A DNA stretch of 64,000 nucleotides from Bacillaceae bacterium (GTDB lineage: Bacteria > Bacillota > Bacilli > Bacillales > Alkalibacillaceae): positions 62,001 through 126,000 of the forward strand of contig JACDOD010000003.1 of the NCBI GenBank assembly GCA_017656265.1. The letters are read 5' to 3'. Position 1 is the first letter of the stretch; each line of letters begins with the position of its first letter. Positions 1 through 8,861 of this stretch are shown piece by piece. Both the position numbers and the translations under genes were made by a program. A model generated the notes under the pieces. The model made no database searches. It was not told the origin of the DNA and saw only the letters and a program-made list of their open reading frames with translations.

Positions 1-315
1 CAGATGGATCCTGCCAATCGTCTGGAGGCTATGCGGGAAGCAAAATCTGATATTAAAGAGGGAGCAGATTTTCTGATCGTTAAGCCTGCTCTGGCTTATC
101 TCGATATCATTCGGGAAATCAGGGATGAGCATCCAGTTCCAGTTGTTGCTTATAATGTCAGCGGTGAATATTCTCTGGTCAAGGCTGCTGCACAAAATGG
201 CTGGGTAGATGAAAAAGAGATCGTGCTTGAAAAGTTAACAGCGATGAAACGGGCTGGTGCGGATTTAATCATTACGTATTTTGCAAAAGATGTGGCAAGA
301 TGGCTTAATCAATAA
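1..315 (+). CDS. hemB: Delta-aminolevulinic acid dehydratase (porphobilinogen synthase), C-terminal part
   Basis: This is the last 104 codons of HemB; the gene is cut by the window start and reads in frame from base 1. HemB condenses two 5-aminolevulinate molecules to porphobilinogen in haem biosynthesis. The fragment keeps the family's typical C-terminal half: [30 protein letters not shown] and VAYNVSGEY, followed by the terminal helix with the ITYFAKD motif. It ends 20 bp before hemL, as expected for the hemAXCDBL operon of Bacillus. The active-site lysine of the Schiff base lies upstream and cannot be seen. Identification is firm from the conserved motifs and the neighbour. Confidence 0.95.
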   Translation, partial: QMDPANRLEAMREAKSDIKEGADFLIVKPALAYLDIIREIRDEHPVPVVAYNVSGEYSLVKAAAQNGWVDEKEIVLEKLTAMKRAGADLIITYFAKDVARWLNQ

Positions 316-335
316 AGTGGAAAGGATGAGTTAGC

Positions 336-1625
336 ATGGCAAAACATGAACGTTCGGTACAGTTTTATCAGGAGGCCGTGAATTTAATGCCGGGAGGAGT
401 CAATTCTCCAGTGCGGGCATTCAAATCTGTAAAAATGGACCCCATTTTTATGGAGAAAGGGAAGGGTTCCAAAATTTATGATGTGGATGGAAATGAATAC
501 ATTGACTATGTTTTAAGCTGGGGACCGCTTATTTTAGGTCATGCCGATGAGCGGGTCGTTGCGGCATTAAAGGATGTTGTTGAAGGTGGGACAAGCTTTG
601 GTGCTCCGACTGAAATCGAAAATAAACTGGCACAGCTTGTCATTGAGCGGGTACCATCCATTGAAATGGTTCGGATGGTGAACTCAGGTACGGAGGCAAC
701 GATGAGTGCCCTTCGACTCGCCAGGGGCTATACAGGCCGAGATAAAATCCTTAAATTTGAAGGATGCTATCACGGTCACGGCGATTCACTTCTGATTAAA
801 GCAGGTTCTGGTGTAGCTACACTGGGTCTTCCGGACAGCCCAGGTGTTCCTGAATCAATTGCTAAAAATACAATAACTGTACCGTATAATGATTTAGAAA
901 GCGTACAGTATGTATTTGAAAAATTTGGCGATGATCTGGCTGCAGTCATTGTTGAGCCGGTAGCTGGAAATATGGGGGTCGTTCCTCCTCAGGGAGAATT
1001 TTTACAGAAACTGAGAGAAATCACAGAACAACATGGTACGCTGTTAATCTTTGATGAGGTCATGACCGGTTTCCGTGTCGGTTATCACTGTGCTCAGGGT
1101 TATTTTGATGTAACTCCTGATTTAACCTGTCTCGGCAAGGTGATCGGAGGCGGCTTGCCAGTAGGTGCCTATGGCGGCAGGAGAGAAATTATGGAGAAGG
1201 TCGCTCCTACCGGTCCTATTTATCAGGCAGGTACCCTATCCGGAAATCCTCTCGCTATGACAGCAGGATATGAAACTTTGAAAGCCATGACGGAAGAAGC
1301 TTATGCAGATATCAATAAAAAGGCTGACCGATTAGTTGATGGCTTAGGTGATGCGGCAAGCGAATTTGAAATCCCGCACACCATTAATCGTGCAGGTTCT
1401 ATGGTAGGTTTCTTCTTTACCGATAAGGATGTCATTAATTATGAAACAGCCAAATCTTCTGACCTGGACTTGTTTGCAGCATATTATCAGGCCATGATTG
1501 ATGAAGGTGTCTTTTTACCGCCATCCCAGTTTGAAGGGATGTTCCTCTCTACGGCTCATACTGGTGAAGACATTGAAAAAACGATTGAAGCAGCGAGAAG
1601 AGCATTTACAAAAATCAAAGGATAA
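336..1625 (+). CDS. hemL: Glutamate-1-semialdehyde 2,1-aminomutase
   Basis: PLP-dependent enzyme that converts glutamate-1-semialdehyde to 5-aminolevulinate, the first committed haem precursor in the C5 pathway. The 429-aa product has the usual family length. Visible hallmarks are [14 protein letters not shown] near the N-terminus, the substrate-gating loop [27 protein letters not shown], the cofactor aspartate region [12 protein letters not shown], and the PLP-binding lysine K268 in [16 protein letters not shown]. The ATG is preceded by AAAGGATGAG. It is the distal gene of the hem operon, 20 bp after hemB, and is followed by a strong hairpin terminator. HemA also feeds this step but lies outside the window. 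Confidence 0.97.
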   Translation: MAKHERSVQFYQEAVNLMPGGVNSPVRAFKSVKMDPIFMEKGKGSKIYDVDGNEYIDYVLSWGPLILGHADERVVAALKDVVEGGTSFGAPTEIENKLAQLVIERVPSIEMVRMVNSGTEATMSALRLARGYTGRDKILKFEGCYHGHGDSLLIKAGSGVATLGLPDSPGVPESIAKNTITVPYNDLESVQYVFEKFGDDLAAVIVEPVAGNMGVVPPQGEFLQKLREITEQHGTLLIFDEVMTGFRVGYHCAQGYFDVTPDLTCLGKVIGGGLPVGAYGGRREIMEKVAPTGPIYQAGTLSGNPLAMTAGYETLKAMTEEAYADINKKADRLVDGLGDAASEFEIPHTINRAGSMVGFFFTDKDVINYETAKSSDLDLFAAYYQAMIDEGVFLPPSQFEGMFLSTAHTGEDIEKTIEAARRAFTKIKG

Positions 1626-1655
1626 ATAATAAATATTGAATGGTTGTGATTTTCC

Positions 1656-1695
1656 GGTCCTGGATTGATTTCTGGTCATCCCAGGACCATTTTTT
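1656..1695 (+). terminator. Rho-independent terminator after hemL
   Basis: The arms GGTCCTGG (1656-1663) and CCAGGACC (1681-1688) are perfectly complementary and are followed by a T-rich tail (1690-1694). It closes the hem operon and separates it from spoVID. Confidence 0.85.
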
Positions 1696-1860
1696 ATTTA
1701 ACTGAAAGCACGGTCTGCTCTCAAGTCAATCCTGTTTTTTAAAATGAATCGTTTCCGGAGCTGATTATCTTCCCTGTTCTTTACGTAATAATTTCAGCTT
1801 TTCCCACATATATGTTTATTGATAGGGAAGTTATTGGATTTTTTGAGAGGAGGAAGATTA

Positions 1861-2973
1861 TTGAATCAAGAAGGAAATCACCCTTTTCGTTTTGACCTGA
1901 ATGAAACATTATGGTTTCAAAGGGGACAGGAAGTATCCGAACTGGTCGGAATTGCTTTAGAACCTGATATTTCCATTTTTAACAAACATGATTATGTATC
2001 TGTTCGTGGTGTCATTGAATTGACCGGAGAATATATACCTGTTCAAGATGAAGAAGATGATGATGAGAATGAACAGGTAGTTTCTTTTCAGGAGCGTTCA
2101 GCAAAACGGTACATCCATGATGTCAGAAGTTTTGAGGACGGGGTAAATGAATTTCATTATGATATCCCAGTTGAAATAACGATTCCTAAAGACCGGGTTC
2201 CTTCCCTCGATGATGTTGCGGTGAGAATCGATCATTTTGATTATGAGCTTTCCAATGACCACGAACTGAAACTGCAGGCAGAAGTCTTGATTACCGGCAT
2301 TGGTCATGGTGAGGAAGAGAGTGTAAGAGATCAGGAAGAATTTATGGACTGGGAGTCAGAGGAAGAATCATTTTCCTTTGAATTCAACTTCGAACAACAT
2401 CTTAAATCAACTGATGAATTCGTCATGAAAGAAGATACCTCTTCAGAAGGTCTTTTTGAATCATCATCCAGCCGGTTAGAGGAAGAAGTAATGGAGCATA
2501 AGGAAGCTGAAGAAGTTGCAGAAAATTCATATGAAAGCATGGATGATGAGGCAGAATCCCCTTCCTCTGAACAGCAAAAGGGAAGGGATTTCTGGTTTAA
2601 AAAGAAGACCCAGACATTTGAAGAGTTTTTTGGCCATCATACTGAATCAAACGACGAGGAGTCAGAAGAGTCATTAGAATTATATGAAAGCTCGGTCATT
2701 GAAAGCTCAGGGATCGATCTTGAGAGCAGCGATTACGCAGAATCTAGTGAGGACAGGGAAGATGCTGGTTATTTAATGAACATGTTCAGAAGCGATGAAG
2801 AAACGTATGCCAAAATTAAATTGCGGATTGTCCAGCAGAATGATACACTCGAATCCCTTGCTGAGATGTACCAGCTCACACCTTCCCAGATTCAGCAATT
2901 TAACAAGATGAATGATGACCAGCTGGAACCTGGCGAGATTATATATATTCCGGTTAAAAAGCAAAAAACATAA
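1861..2973 (+). CDS. spoVID: Stage VI sporulation protein D, spore coat encasement factor
   Basis: SpoVID drives encasement of the forespore by coat layers, interacting with SpoIVA and SafA. The product is 370 aa. The N-terminal folded domain (about residues 1-150) has the family signature FDLNETLWFQRGQEVSEL and DYVSVRGVIELTGEY. The middle (150-310) is very acidic and rich in Ser and Glu. A LysM domain lies at about 318-366 (QQNDTLESLAEMYQLTPSQI). I chose the TTG at 1861 because GAGAGGAGGA ends seven bases upstream and the protein then starts at the family's usual point; an upstream in-frame TTG at 1819 lacks a good site. Its position between hemL and ysxE matches B. subtilis. Confidence 0.92.
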   Translation: MNQEGNHPFRFDLNETLWFQRGQEVSELVGIALEPDISIFNKHDYVSVRGVIELTGEYIPVQDEEDDDENEQVVSFQERSAKRYIHDVRSFEDGVNEFHYDIPVEITIPKDRVPSLDDVAVRIDHFDYELSNDHELKLQAEVLITGIGHGEEESVRDQEEFMDWESEEESFSFEFNFEQHLKSTDEFVMKEDTSSEGLFESSSSRLEEEVMEHKEAEEVAENSYESMDDEAESPSSEQQKGRDFWFKKKTQTFEEFFGHHTESNDEESEESLELYESSVIESSGIDLESSDYAESSEDREDAGYLMNMFRSDEETYAKIKLRIVQQNDTLESLAEMYQLTPSQIQQFNKMNDDQLEPGEIIYIPVKKQKT

Positions 2974-3013
2974 TCACGGCTTGTCTAAATCACGATAAGA
3001 GGATGAAAAGACA

Positions 3014-4024
3014 TTGACTATGAATCTGGTTTTGTCCAGGTATGGAATGTTTGGTTATGAAAAAAAAGAAATTACTCCAAATGTGACAAAAATATTTGTG
3101 GGGGACAAATCCGTTGCTGTCAAAAAGGCAAAGCGGAAGGATTTAATAAACCGTTTTCGGATGACATACCAGTTAGCCCGGTATTACCGGTTAAGCATGA
3201 TTGTTCCTTTATATATATCTAAACAAAATGAGCTGGCGGTTCAAAGCGGAGGTGAGTGGTATTATGTAATGCCATGGATTGAATCGTCAGCCAATCCATC
3301 TGCTTCTTATTACACACGATTATTTTCCGAACTGGCTTCCATTCATACTAGAACAGCCCATGTTTCGAGCTGCAATCCAGAATATTATGAGGAATGGGCA
3401 GACCGTCAGCAAAAAGAGACGGAACAGCATTTTCTGCGTTATGAGAAAAAGATCGGACAGGTGGAAAACCGCCATTACATGTCACCCTGTGAATATCAGC
3501 TCTGTTATCTGTATCCATTATTTCATGATGTATGCAGAAGAGCTGGACGATGGTATAATCGCTGGCAAGATTATCTGTCAGAGGAAAAACAGATGCGTAC
3601 TGTTCTCTGTCATGGTTCACTCCGGCCGTCACATGTTCTCCAGGGGAAAAATGGTCTCATGTTCATTAATTGGGAATCGGCTCACATGGGACATCCGGGA
3701 ACAGACCTGGGAAGTCTGATCCGAAATGCGCTGTCCAGCCCGTGGCCACCTTTTGATACGATTGAAAAAGGGTTAAGGGATTACAGAAATAAAACATCAT
3801 TGGAACGAAATGAACTGGCATGGATGATGCTGTACCTCATGAGAACTGACCTATTTCTTTCGCATGTGGATCAGTACCTGAACAGACAGCAGAGCGCTCC
3901 GGAAGTGAAATGGGCTCAGCGGTTTGAACGGTTTCGTTTCTATTTTTCCAACCTTTTGTCATTAGAAGAAAAAGTGAATCAAATGCTTCAGGAATATTCA
4001 GATGATCAGATCCAGTCTAAATAA
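3014..4024 (+). CDS. ysxE: YsxE-type spore coat protein with a degenerate kinase fold (CotS family)
   Basis: Homologue of YsxE, a CotS-related coat-associated protein made in the mother cell and encoded next to spoVID. The 336-aa sequence follows the aminoglycoside phosphotransferase/kinase fold. The catalytic positions are altered: the expected HGDxxxxN loop reads HGSLRPSH (residues 200-207), and the metal-binding DxD region reads NWE (219-221). It therefore looks like a pseudokinase, which is my inference from the residues. The start may be TTG 3014, eight bases after AAGAGGATG, or ATG 3020. The gene lies 40 bp after spoVID and probably forms an operon with it. Its 3' end overlaps a convergent small gene by 19 bp. 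Confidence 0.85.
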   Translation: MTMNLVLSRYGMFGYEKKEITPNVTKIFVGDKSVAVKKAKRKDLINRFRMTYQLARYYRLSMIVPLYISKQNELAVQSGGEWYYVMPWIESSANPSASYYTRLFSELASIHTRTAHVSSCNPEYYEEWADRQQKETEQHFLRYEKKIGQVENRHYMSPCEYQLCYLYPLFHDVCRRAGRWYNRWQDYLSEEKQMRTVLCHGSLRPSHVLQGKNGLMFINWESAHMGHPGTDLGSLIRNALSSPWPPFDTIEKGLRDYRNKTSLERNELAWMMLYLMRTDLFLSHVDQYLNRQQSAPEVKWAQRFERFRFYFSNLLSLEEKVNQMLQEYSDDQIQSK

Positions 4025-4194
4025 AAAGCAAAAAACAGCCCAACCAGAATCCCTGCCAAAAAAACATCCAGTGTGGTCGGGAATAGCAGGGTCCGAATCA
4101 ACTGAAAAATCATAATAGGCAGCGTGCATGTTTCAATTACGATTATGATATGTCTCAGCCACGGCGGCAGCTTATAGCGGTAGAACTTACTCAT
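4006..4194 (-). CDS. Small membrane protein of unknown function (62 aa)
   Basis: A short reverse-strand gene whose ATG follows a near-perfect AAAAGGAGG ribosome binding site (reverse complement of 4199-4207), which is why I treat it as real. The 62-aa product begins with a basic segment (MSKFYRYKLPPWLRH). It then has two hydrophobic stretches, about residues 14-33 and 38-60, so it is probably a two-pass inner-membrane protein. Its 3' end overlaps the end of ysxE by 19 bp in convergent orientation. I do not recognise a named family and assign no function. Confidence 0.7.
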   Translation of the reverse strand: MSKFYRYKLPPWLRHIIIVIETCTLPIMIFQLIRTLLFPTTLDVFLAGILVGLFFAFYLDWI

Positions 4195-4264
4195 ATAAGG
4201 GGCCTCCTTTTTATTTTTTCAGACATTATATGTATATTCCTCTGCAAAAAGTGGTGTGCAACCA

Positions 4265-4294
4265 TTGACTTTTATTTAGAATAATGGCTAAAAT
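4265..4294 (+). promoter_or_regulatory. Probable sigma-A promoter of the valS T-box leader
   Basis: TTGACT (4265-4270) and TAAAAT (4289-4294) are separated by 18 bp, placing transcription start near 4301, just before stem I of the T-box. Confidence 0.6.
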
Positions 4295-4300
4295 AACTAT

Positions 4301-4570
4301 TACAAGGAAATGTATTAAAGGCTGTGATGGGGAGGAGTACAGGAAAAAGCCCTTCAGAGAGGGAAACTCACTGGCTGAGAGGTTTCCCAGGTGTCGGATT
4401 CCTGGAATGTCGCCCCGGAGAAGCTGCTTCTTTGAAAAGTTCGAGTAGAAGAAGCCGGTCCATGACCGTTATCATGCTGAGTGCACAGATCATTTTTACC
4501 GGTCTGTGAATAAAGGTGGTACCGCGAAATAATCCTTTTCGTCCTTTTGTGGATGAAAAGGTTTTTTTAT
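4301..4570 (+). promoter_or_regulatory. T-box leader controlling valS (tRNA-Val responsive)
   Basis: Leader RNA that reads the charging state of tRNA-Val by direct binding. Stem I elements are visible (AGAGAGGG at 4355-4362, apical GGCTGAGAGG). The likely specifier is the valine codon GTC at 4409-4411, in GGAATGTCGCC. The T-box proper, AAAGGTGGTACCGCG, lies at 4512-4526; its TGGT pairs with an ACCA tail and predicts an A discriminator, as in tRNA-Val. The terminator arms CCTTTTCGTCC (4534-4544) and GGATGAAAAGG (4551-4561) are followed by a T run. Uncharged tRNA should favour the antiterminator and valS expression. Confidence 0.93.
4534..4568 (+). terminator. Regulated terminator of the valS T-box
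   Basis: An 11-bp perfect stem with a 6-nt loop, followed by seven T residues (4562-4568). It is mutually exclusive with the antiterminator that uses the T-box sequence just upstream. Confidence 0.9.
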
Positions 4571-4658
4571 TTTACACCAACAAGGGAAAGCGTCCGTTTG
4601 CCTTTTATCCGGACGCAGTTCTTTCGGTGAATCAAAAGTGAAGAAGGAGGCAACTGAC

Positions 4659-7304
4659 ATGGAACAGCAAAACAATGTAACCCTGCCGCCCAAATACGAT
4701 CCTGTCAAAGTAGAACAGGGGATGTATGATTTTTGGGTGAAAGGAAAGTTTTTTGAAGCAAAAGACGATGAATCAAAAAAACCGTTTACCGTTGTGATCC
4801 CGCCACCGAACGTAACCGGGAAACTTCATCTCGGCCATGCCTGGGATACTACCCTGCAGGACATAATTACCCGCTATAAACGGATGAGGGGCTATGATGT
4901 GCTGTGGCTTCCGGGAATGGACCATGCCGGTATTGCAACCCAGGCAAAGGTTGAAGCGAAACTCCGGGAAGAAGGAAAAAGCCGTTATGATTTAGGAAGG
5001 GAGAAGTTTCTTGAGAAAGTCTGGGAATGGAAAGAAGAATATGCCTCATTTATCCGCAAGCAGTGGGAAAAGCTTGGTCTGGGCCTTGACTATTCCCGTG
5101 AACGATTTACGCTTGATGAGGGGCTGTCAAAAGCGGTTAGGAAAGTGTTTGTATCCCTTTATGAAAAGGGATTGATCTATCGCGGGGAGTATATCATTAA
5201 CTGGGACCCTGAAACGAAAACCGCACTATCCGATATTGAGGTTATTTATAAAGAAGTTAAAGGCCATTTTTATCACATGAAGTATCCGCTTAAAGATGGA
5301 AGCGGCCATATTGAGATTGCGACTACCCGTCCGGAGACGATGCTTGGGGATACGGCGGTAGCCGTACATCCTGAAGATGAACGCTATAAGCATCTCATCG
5401 GCAAAAAAGTGATTCTGCCGATTACCGGACGGGAAATCGAGATTATTGCCGATGATTATGTCGATATGGAATTCGGTTCCGGTGCCGTGAAAATTACCCC
5501 TGCCCACGATCCAAATGACTTTGAAATCGGAAACCGCCATAACCTGGAACGAATTCTTGTCATGAATGAAGATGGAACCATGAATGAAAACGCCGGCAAA
5601 TACCAGGGGATGGACCGGTTTGAGTGCCGAAAACAGCTCGTGAAAGACCTGCAGGAAGAAGGCATCCTGTTTAAGATTGAAGAGCATGTTCACTCTGTGG
5701 GACATTCTGAGCGAAGCGGTGCCGTTGTAGAACCGTACCTTTCTACTCAATGGTTTGTAAAAATGAAACCGCTGGCTGAAGCAGCCATTGAACTTCAGAC
5801 GAAAGAAGACAAAGTAAACTTTGTGCCTGAGCGTTTTGAAAAAACATACTTGCACTGGATGGAAAATATCCGTGACTGGTGTATTTCCCGTCAGCTCTGG
5901 TGGGGTCATCGGATTCCAGCCTGGTACCATAAAGAAACCGGAGAAGTGTATGTTGGCATGGAAGCTCCTGAGGATGCAGAAAACTGGGAACAGGATACGG
6001 ATGTACTGGATACCTGGTTCTCATCTGCATTGTGGCCATTTTCAACTATGGGCTGGCCGGATGAAGAAAGTAAAGATTTCAAACGCTACTTCCCAACGGA
6101 TGTCCTTGTAACCGGTTATGACATCATCTTCTTCTGGGTATCGAGAATGATTTTCCAGTCCATTGAATTTACGGAAAAACGTCCATTTAAAGATGTGCTT
6201 ATTCACGGGCTGGTCCGGGATGCTCAGGGAAGAAAAATGAGCAAATCCCTGGGCAACGGGGTTGATCCAATGGATGTTATTGATAAATATGGAGCCGATT
6301 CACTGCGTTATTTCCTGTCCACCGGTTCATCGCCAGGTCAGGATTTGCGATTCCAGTGGGAAAAAGTTGAGGCAACCTGGAACTTTGCCAACAAAATCTG
6401 GAATGCTTCACGTTTTGTTTTAATGAACCTGGGTGACTTTACATTAAGCGATATGAAACTTTCAGGGAAAAAATCCGTTGCAGATGAATGGATTTTGACC
6501 AGACTCAATGAGACAATTGAACATGTCACTAAAAATATTGAAAAATACGAATTTGGTGAAGCAGGACGTCATCTTTACAACTTTATCTGGGATGACTACT
6601 GTGACTGGTACATTGAAATGGCTAAACTTCCTTTATATGGAGAAGATGAGGAAGCGAAACAAACAACCAGATCCATTCTTGTATATGTTCTGGATCAGAT
6701 TATGCGCATGCTCCATCCATTTATGCCGTTCATTACCGAGGAAATCTGGCAGCATCTGCCTCATGAAGGCGAATCTATTACAGTCCAGTCCTGGCCGGAA
6801 GTTCGTCCTGAACTGACTAATCATGAAGCTGCTTCTCAAATGAAACGGCTGGTTGAGATTATTCGCTCTGTTCGTAACATCCGGGCAGAGGTGGATACAC
6901 CAATGTCTAAAGAGATCAAAATGCTGATTCAGGTGAATGACGACCGTATTCAATCCGAACTGGAAGAAAATCGTCATTACCTTGAGCGTTTCTGTAACCC
7001 AGGGGAGCTTCAGATTGGAAAAGAATTAGCGATCCCTGATAAAGCTATGAGTGCAGTTGTGACAGGGGCTGAAGTGTATTTGCCACTCGAAGGATTAATC
7101 GATCTGGAGGAAGAATTGAAGCGTCTGCAGAAAGAATGGGAGAAATGGAATGACGAAGTTGAACTGGTTCAAAAGAAACTGGCCAACGAAAACTTTGTCA
7201 GCAAGGCACCAGAACATATTGTTGAAAAAGAACGGGAAAAAGAAAAAGAATATCTGGAAAAGCGTGCAAAAGTTGAAGCCCGAATAAAAGAATTAAAATC
7301 TTAA
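4659..7304 (+). CDS. valS: Valyl-tRNA synthetase
   Basis: Class I synthetase that charges tRNA-Val. It is 881 aa, the usual size in Bacilli. The HIGH signature appears as HLGH (residues 57-60, after PPPNVTGK) and the second signature as KMSKS (526-530). Between them lie the CP1 editing domain ([19 protein letters not shown]) and the conserved [18 protein letters not shown]. The C-terminus ends in a long charged coiled coil (about 815-881), the tRNA-binding arm typical of ValRS. The ATG at 4659 follows AAGGAGG; an upstream in-frame GTG at 4638 precedes this site and is unlikely. Expression is controlled by the T-box immediately upstream. Confidence 0.98.
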   Translation: MEQQNNVTLPPKYDPVKVEQGMYDFWVKGKFFEAKDDESKKPFTVVIPPPNVTGKLHLGHAWDTTLQDIITRYKRMRGYDVLWLPGMDHAGIATQAKVEAKLREEGKSRYDLGREKFLEKVWEWKEEYASFIRKQWEKLGLGLDYSRERFTLDEGLSKAVRKVFVSLYEKGLIYRGEYIINWDPETKTALSDIEVIYKEVKGHFYHMKYPLKDGSGHIEIATTRPETMLGDTAVAVHPEDERYKHLIGKKVILPITGREIEIIADDYVDMEFGSGAVKITPAHDPNDFEIGNRHNLERILVMNEDGTMNENAGKYQGMDRFECRKQLVKDLQEEGILFKIEEHVHSVGHSERSGAVVEPYLSTQWFVKMKPLAEAAIELQTKEDKVNFVPERFEKTYLHWMENIRDWCISRQLWWGHRIPAWYHKETGEVYVGMEAPEDAENWEQDTDVLDTWFSSALWPFSTMGWPDEESKDFKRYFPTDVLVTGYDIIFFWVSRMIFQSIEFTEKRPFKDVLIHGLVRDAQGRKMSKSLGNGVDPMDVIDKYGADSLRYFLSTGSSPGQDLRFQWEKVEATWNFANKIWNASRFVLMNLGDFTLSDMKLSGKKSVADEWILTRLNETIEHVTKNIEKYEFGEAGRHLYNFIWDDYCDWYIEMAKLPLYGEDEEAKQTTRSILVYVLDQIMRMLHPFMPFITEEIWQHLPHEGESITVQSWPEVRPELTNHEAASQMKRLVEIIRSVRNIRAEVDTPMSKEIKMLIQVNDDRIQSELEENRHYLERFCNPGELQIGKELAIPDKAMSAVVTGAEVYLPLEGLIDLEEELKRLQKEWEKWNDEVELVQKKLANENFVSKAPEHIVEKEREKEKEYLEKRAKVEARIKELKS

Positions 7305-7365
7305 TGAAGTATTTTACACCATATTCTTCCTTTTGGAAAATTGTAGTATCTGCTCTGTTTTCATA

Positions 7366-7397
7366 AAACCCTTGCTATCATGGAATAGCAAGGGTTT
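7366..7397 (+). terminator. Hairpin between valS and folC
   Basis: The 13-bp perfect arms AAACCCTTGCTAT (7366-7378) and ATAGCAAGGGTTT (7385-7397) enclose a 6-nt loop. The downstream T content is low (TTTAATAT), so termination may be only partial and folC may receive some read-through. Confidence 0.65.
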
Positions 7398-7460
7398 AAT
7401 ATAGTAAGAAAAACAAACATGAATGAAAGATGAAAGCAGTCATAGAAAAGAGGGAATATC

Positions 7461-8762
7461 ATGCACATCCAGGAAGCAATCGAATGGATTCATAGCCGGC
7501 TGTCCTTTGGGATTAAGCCTGGTCTGAAGCGAATGGAATGGTTTATGGAACAGCTGGGGCATCCTGAGAAAAAACTGAAAGCCATTCATATTGCTGGCAC
7601 GAATGGAAAAGGCTCTACGTTATCCTATTTGCGCAACATTCTGGAGAATCATGGATTTCAGGTAGGGACATTCACTTCACCATATATCGTTCAGTTTAAT
7701 GAGCGTATCAGCCTTAATGGAACACCGATTCAAGATGAGGATCTGGTCTACCATGTCAACAGAATCAAACCGCTATGTGAAGAGCTTGAGAATACGTCAC
7801 TTGGTCCGGCAACAGAGTTTGAAGTGATTACCGCTATGGCCTTTGATTATTTTGCAAGCCAGAATATTGACTATGTTATTTTTGAAACAGGGCTCGGTGG
7901 AAGGCTGGATTCCACCAATATCGTCAACCCTCTCCTAACGATTATTACCAATGTGGGAAAAGACCATATGCATATTTTAGGAGAAACATATGAGCAAATC
8001 GCCCATGAGAAAGCGGGTATTATCAAAAAGGGAATTCCCCTGATAACAGCTGCAGATCAGAAGGATGCAAGAAGGGTTATTTTGAATAAGGCCAACGAGC
8101 AGCATGCGACGGTTTATGAATTTGGCCATGATTTTTCTGCCCATGACCATTACTTAAACAAGGGAATGGAAACCTTTACATTTTCATCCATGCTTGGCCA
8201 GCTGCCGGATATTGAAATAAGCATGAAGGGTACCCATCAGGTAACTAATGCATCTCTGGCAATTCAGGCCTTTTTGCTTCTTTCCCGGATGGAGCATATT
8301 CATGTTGATCCTTCCCTTGTCAAAAACGGGTTAAAGGATACAAAATGGCCGGGACGATTTGAAGTGATTCAGGAGCATCCGACTATTGTTCTGGATGGGG
8401 CTCATAATGAAGAAGGTCTGTTAACATTGGTTGACACGCTAACACGCTATTACCCTGAACAAAACAGGCACCTGGTATTTACAGCGCTGAAAGATAAACC
8501 GATTGCCCGGATGCTTCGGATTTTAGAAGATCATTTTGATTCAGTAAGACTCACTACGTTTGATTTTCCTCGGTCAATAAGTCCTATGGATTTGTATCAG
8601 CAATGCAGCAGCAAAAATAAATACAGGTATGATGATTGGACTAAAGCCATCGAAGACAGCCTAAAAAGCGCATCAAGAGATGATATTATTGTTATCACGG
8701 GTTCTTTGTATTTCATTTCAGAAGTAAGAAATTTTTTTGATAGGATAAAGGGATTATGCTAA
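7461..8762 (+). CDS. folC: Folylpolyglutamate synthase / dihydrofolate synthase
   Basis: ATP-dependent ligase that adds glutamate to dihydropteroate and to folates, retaining them in the cell. The 433-aa Mur-ligase-like protein has the P-loop GTNGKGST at residues 46-53, FTSPYIVQFNERI, the ETGLGGRLDSTN metal-site region, VGKDHMHILG, and the C-terminal-domain start VLDGAHNEEG. It begins with ATG after AGAGGGAATATC. Its position downstream of valS is conserved with B. subtilis. In B. subtilis I recall comC following; here a diguanylate cyclase gene follows instead. Confidence 0.95.
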   Translation: MHIQEAIEWIHSRLSFGIKPGLKRMEWFMEQLGHPEKKLKAIHIAGTNGKGSTLSYLRNILENHGFQVGTFTSPYIVQFNERISLNGTPIQDEDLVYHVNRIKPLCEELENTSLGPATEFEVITAMAFDYFASQNIDYVIFETGLGGRLDSTNIVNPLLTIITNVGKDHMHILGETYEQIAHEKAGIIKKGIPLITAADQKDARRVILNKANEQHATVYEFGHDFSAHDHYLNKGMETFTFSSMLGQLPDIEISMKGTHQVTNASLAIQAFLLLSRMEHIHVDPSLVKNGLKDTKWPGRFEVIQEHPTIVLDGAHNEEGLLTLVDTLTRYYPEQNRHLVFTALKDKPIARMLRILEDHFDSVRLTTFDFPRSISPMDLYQQCSSKNKYRYDDWTKAIEDSLKSASRDDIIVITGSLYFISEVRNFFDRIKGLC

Positions 8763-8861
8763 AATAAAATAAAAATTTTCATAATTTGAAAAAATTCGGA
8801 TAAAATTCCTATTTCTATTTCATTTACCTGGATAAAATGGTAAATTTGGGAGATGCTTTGG

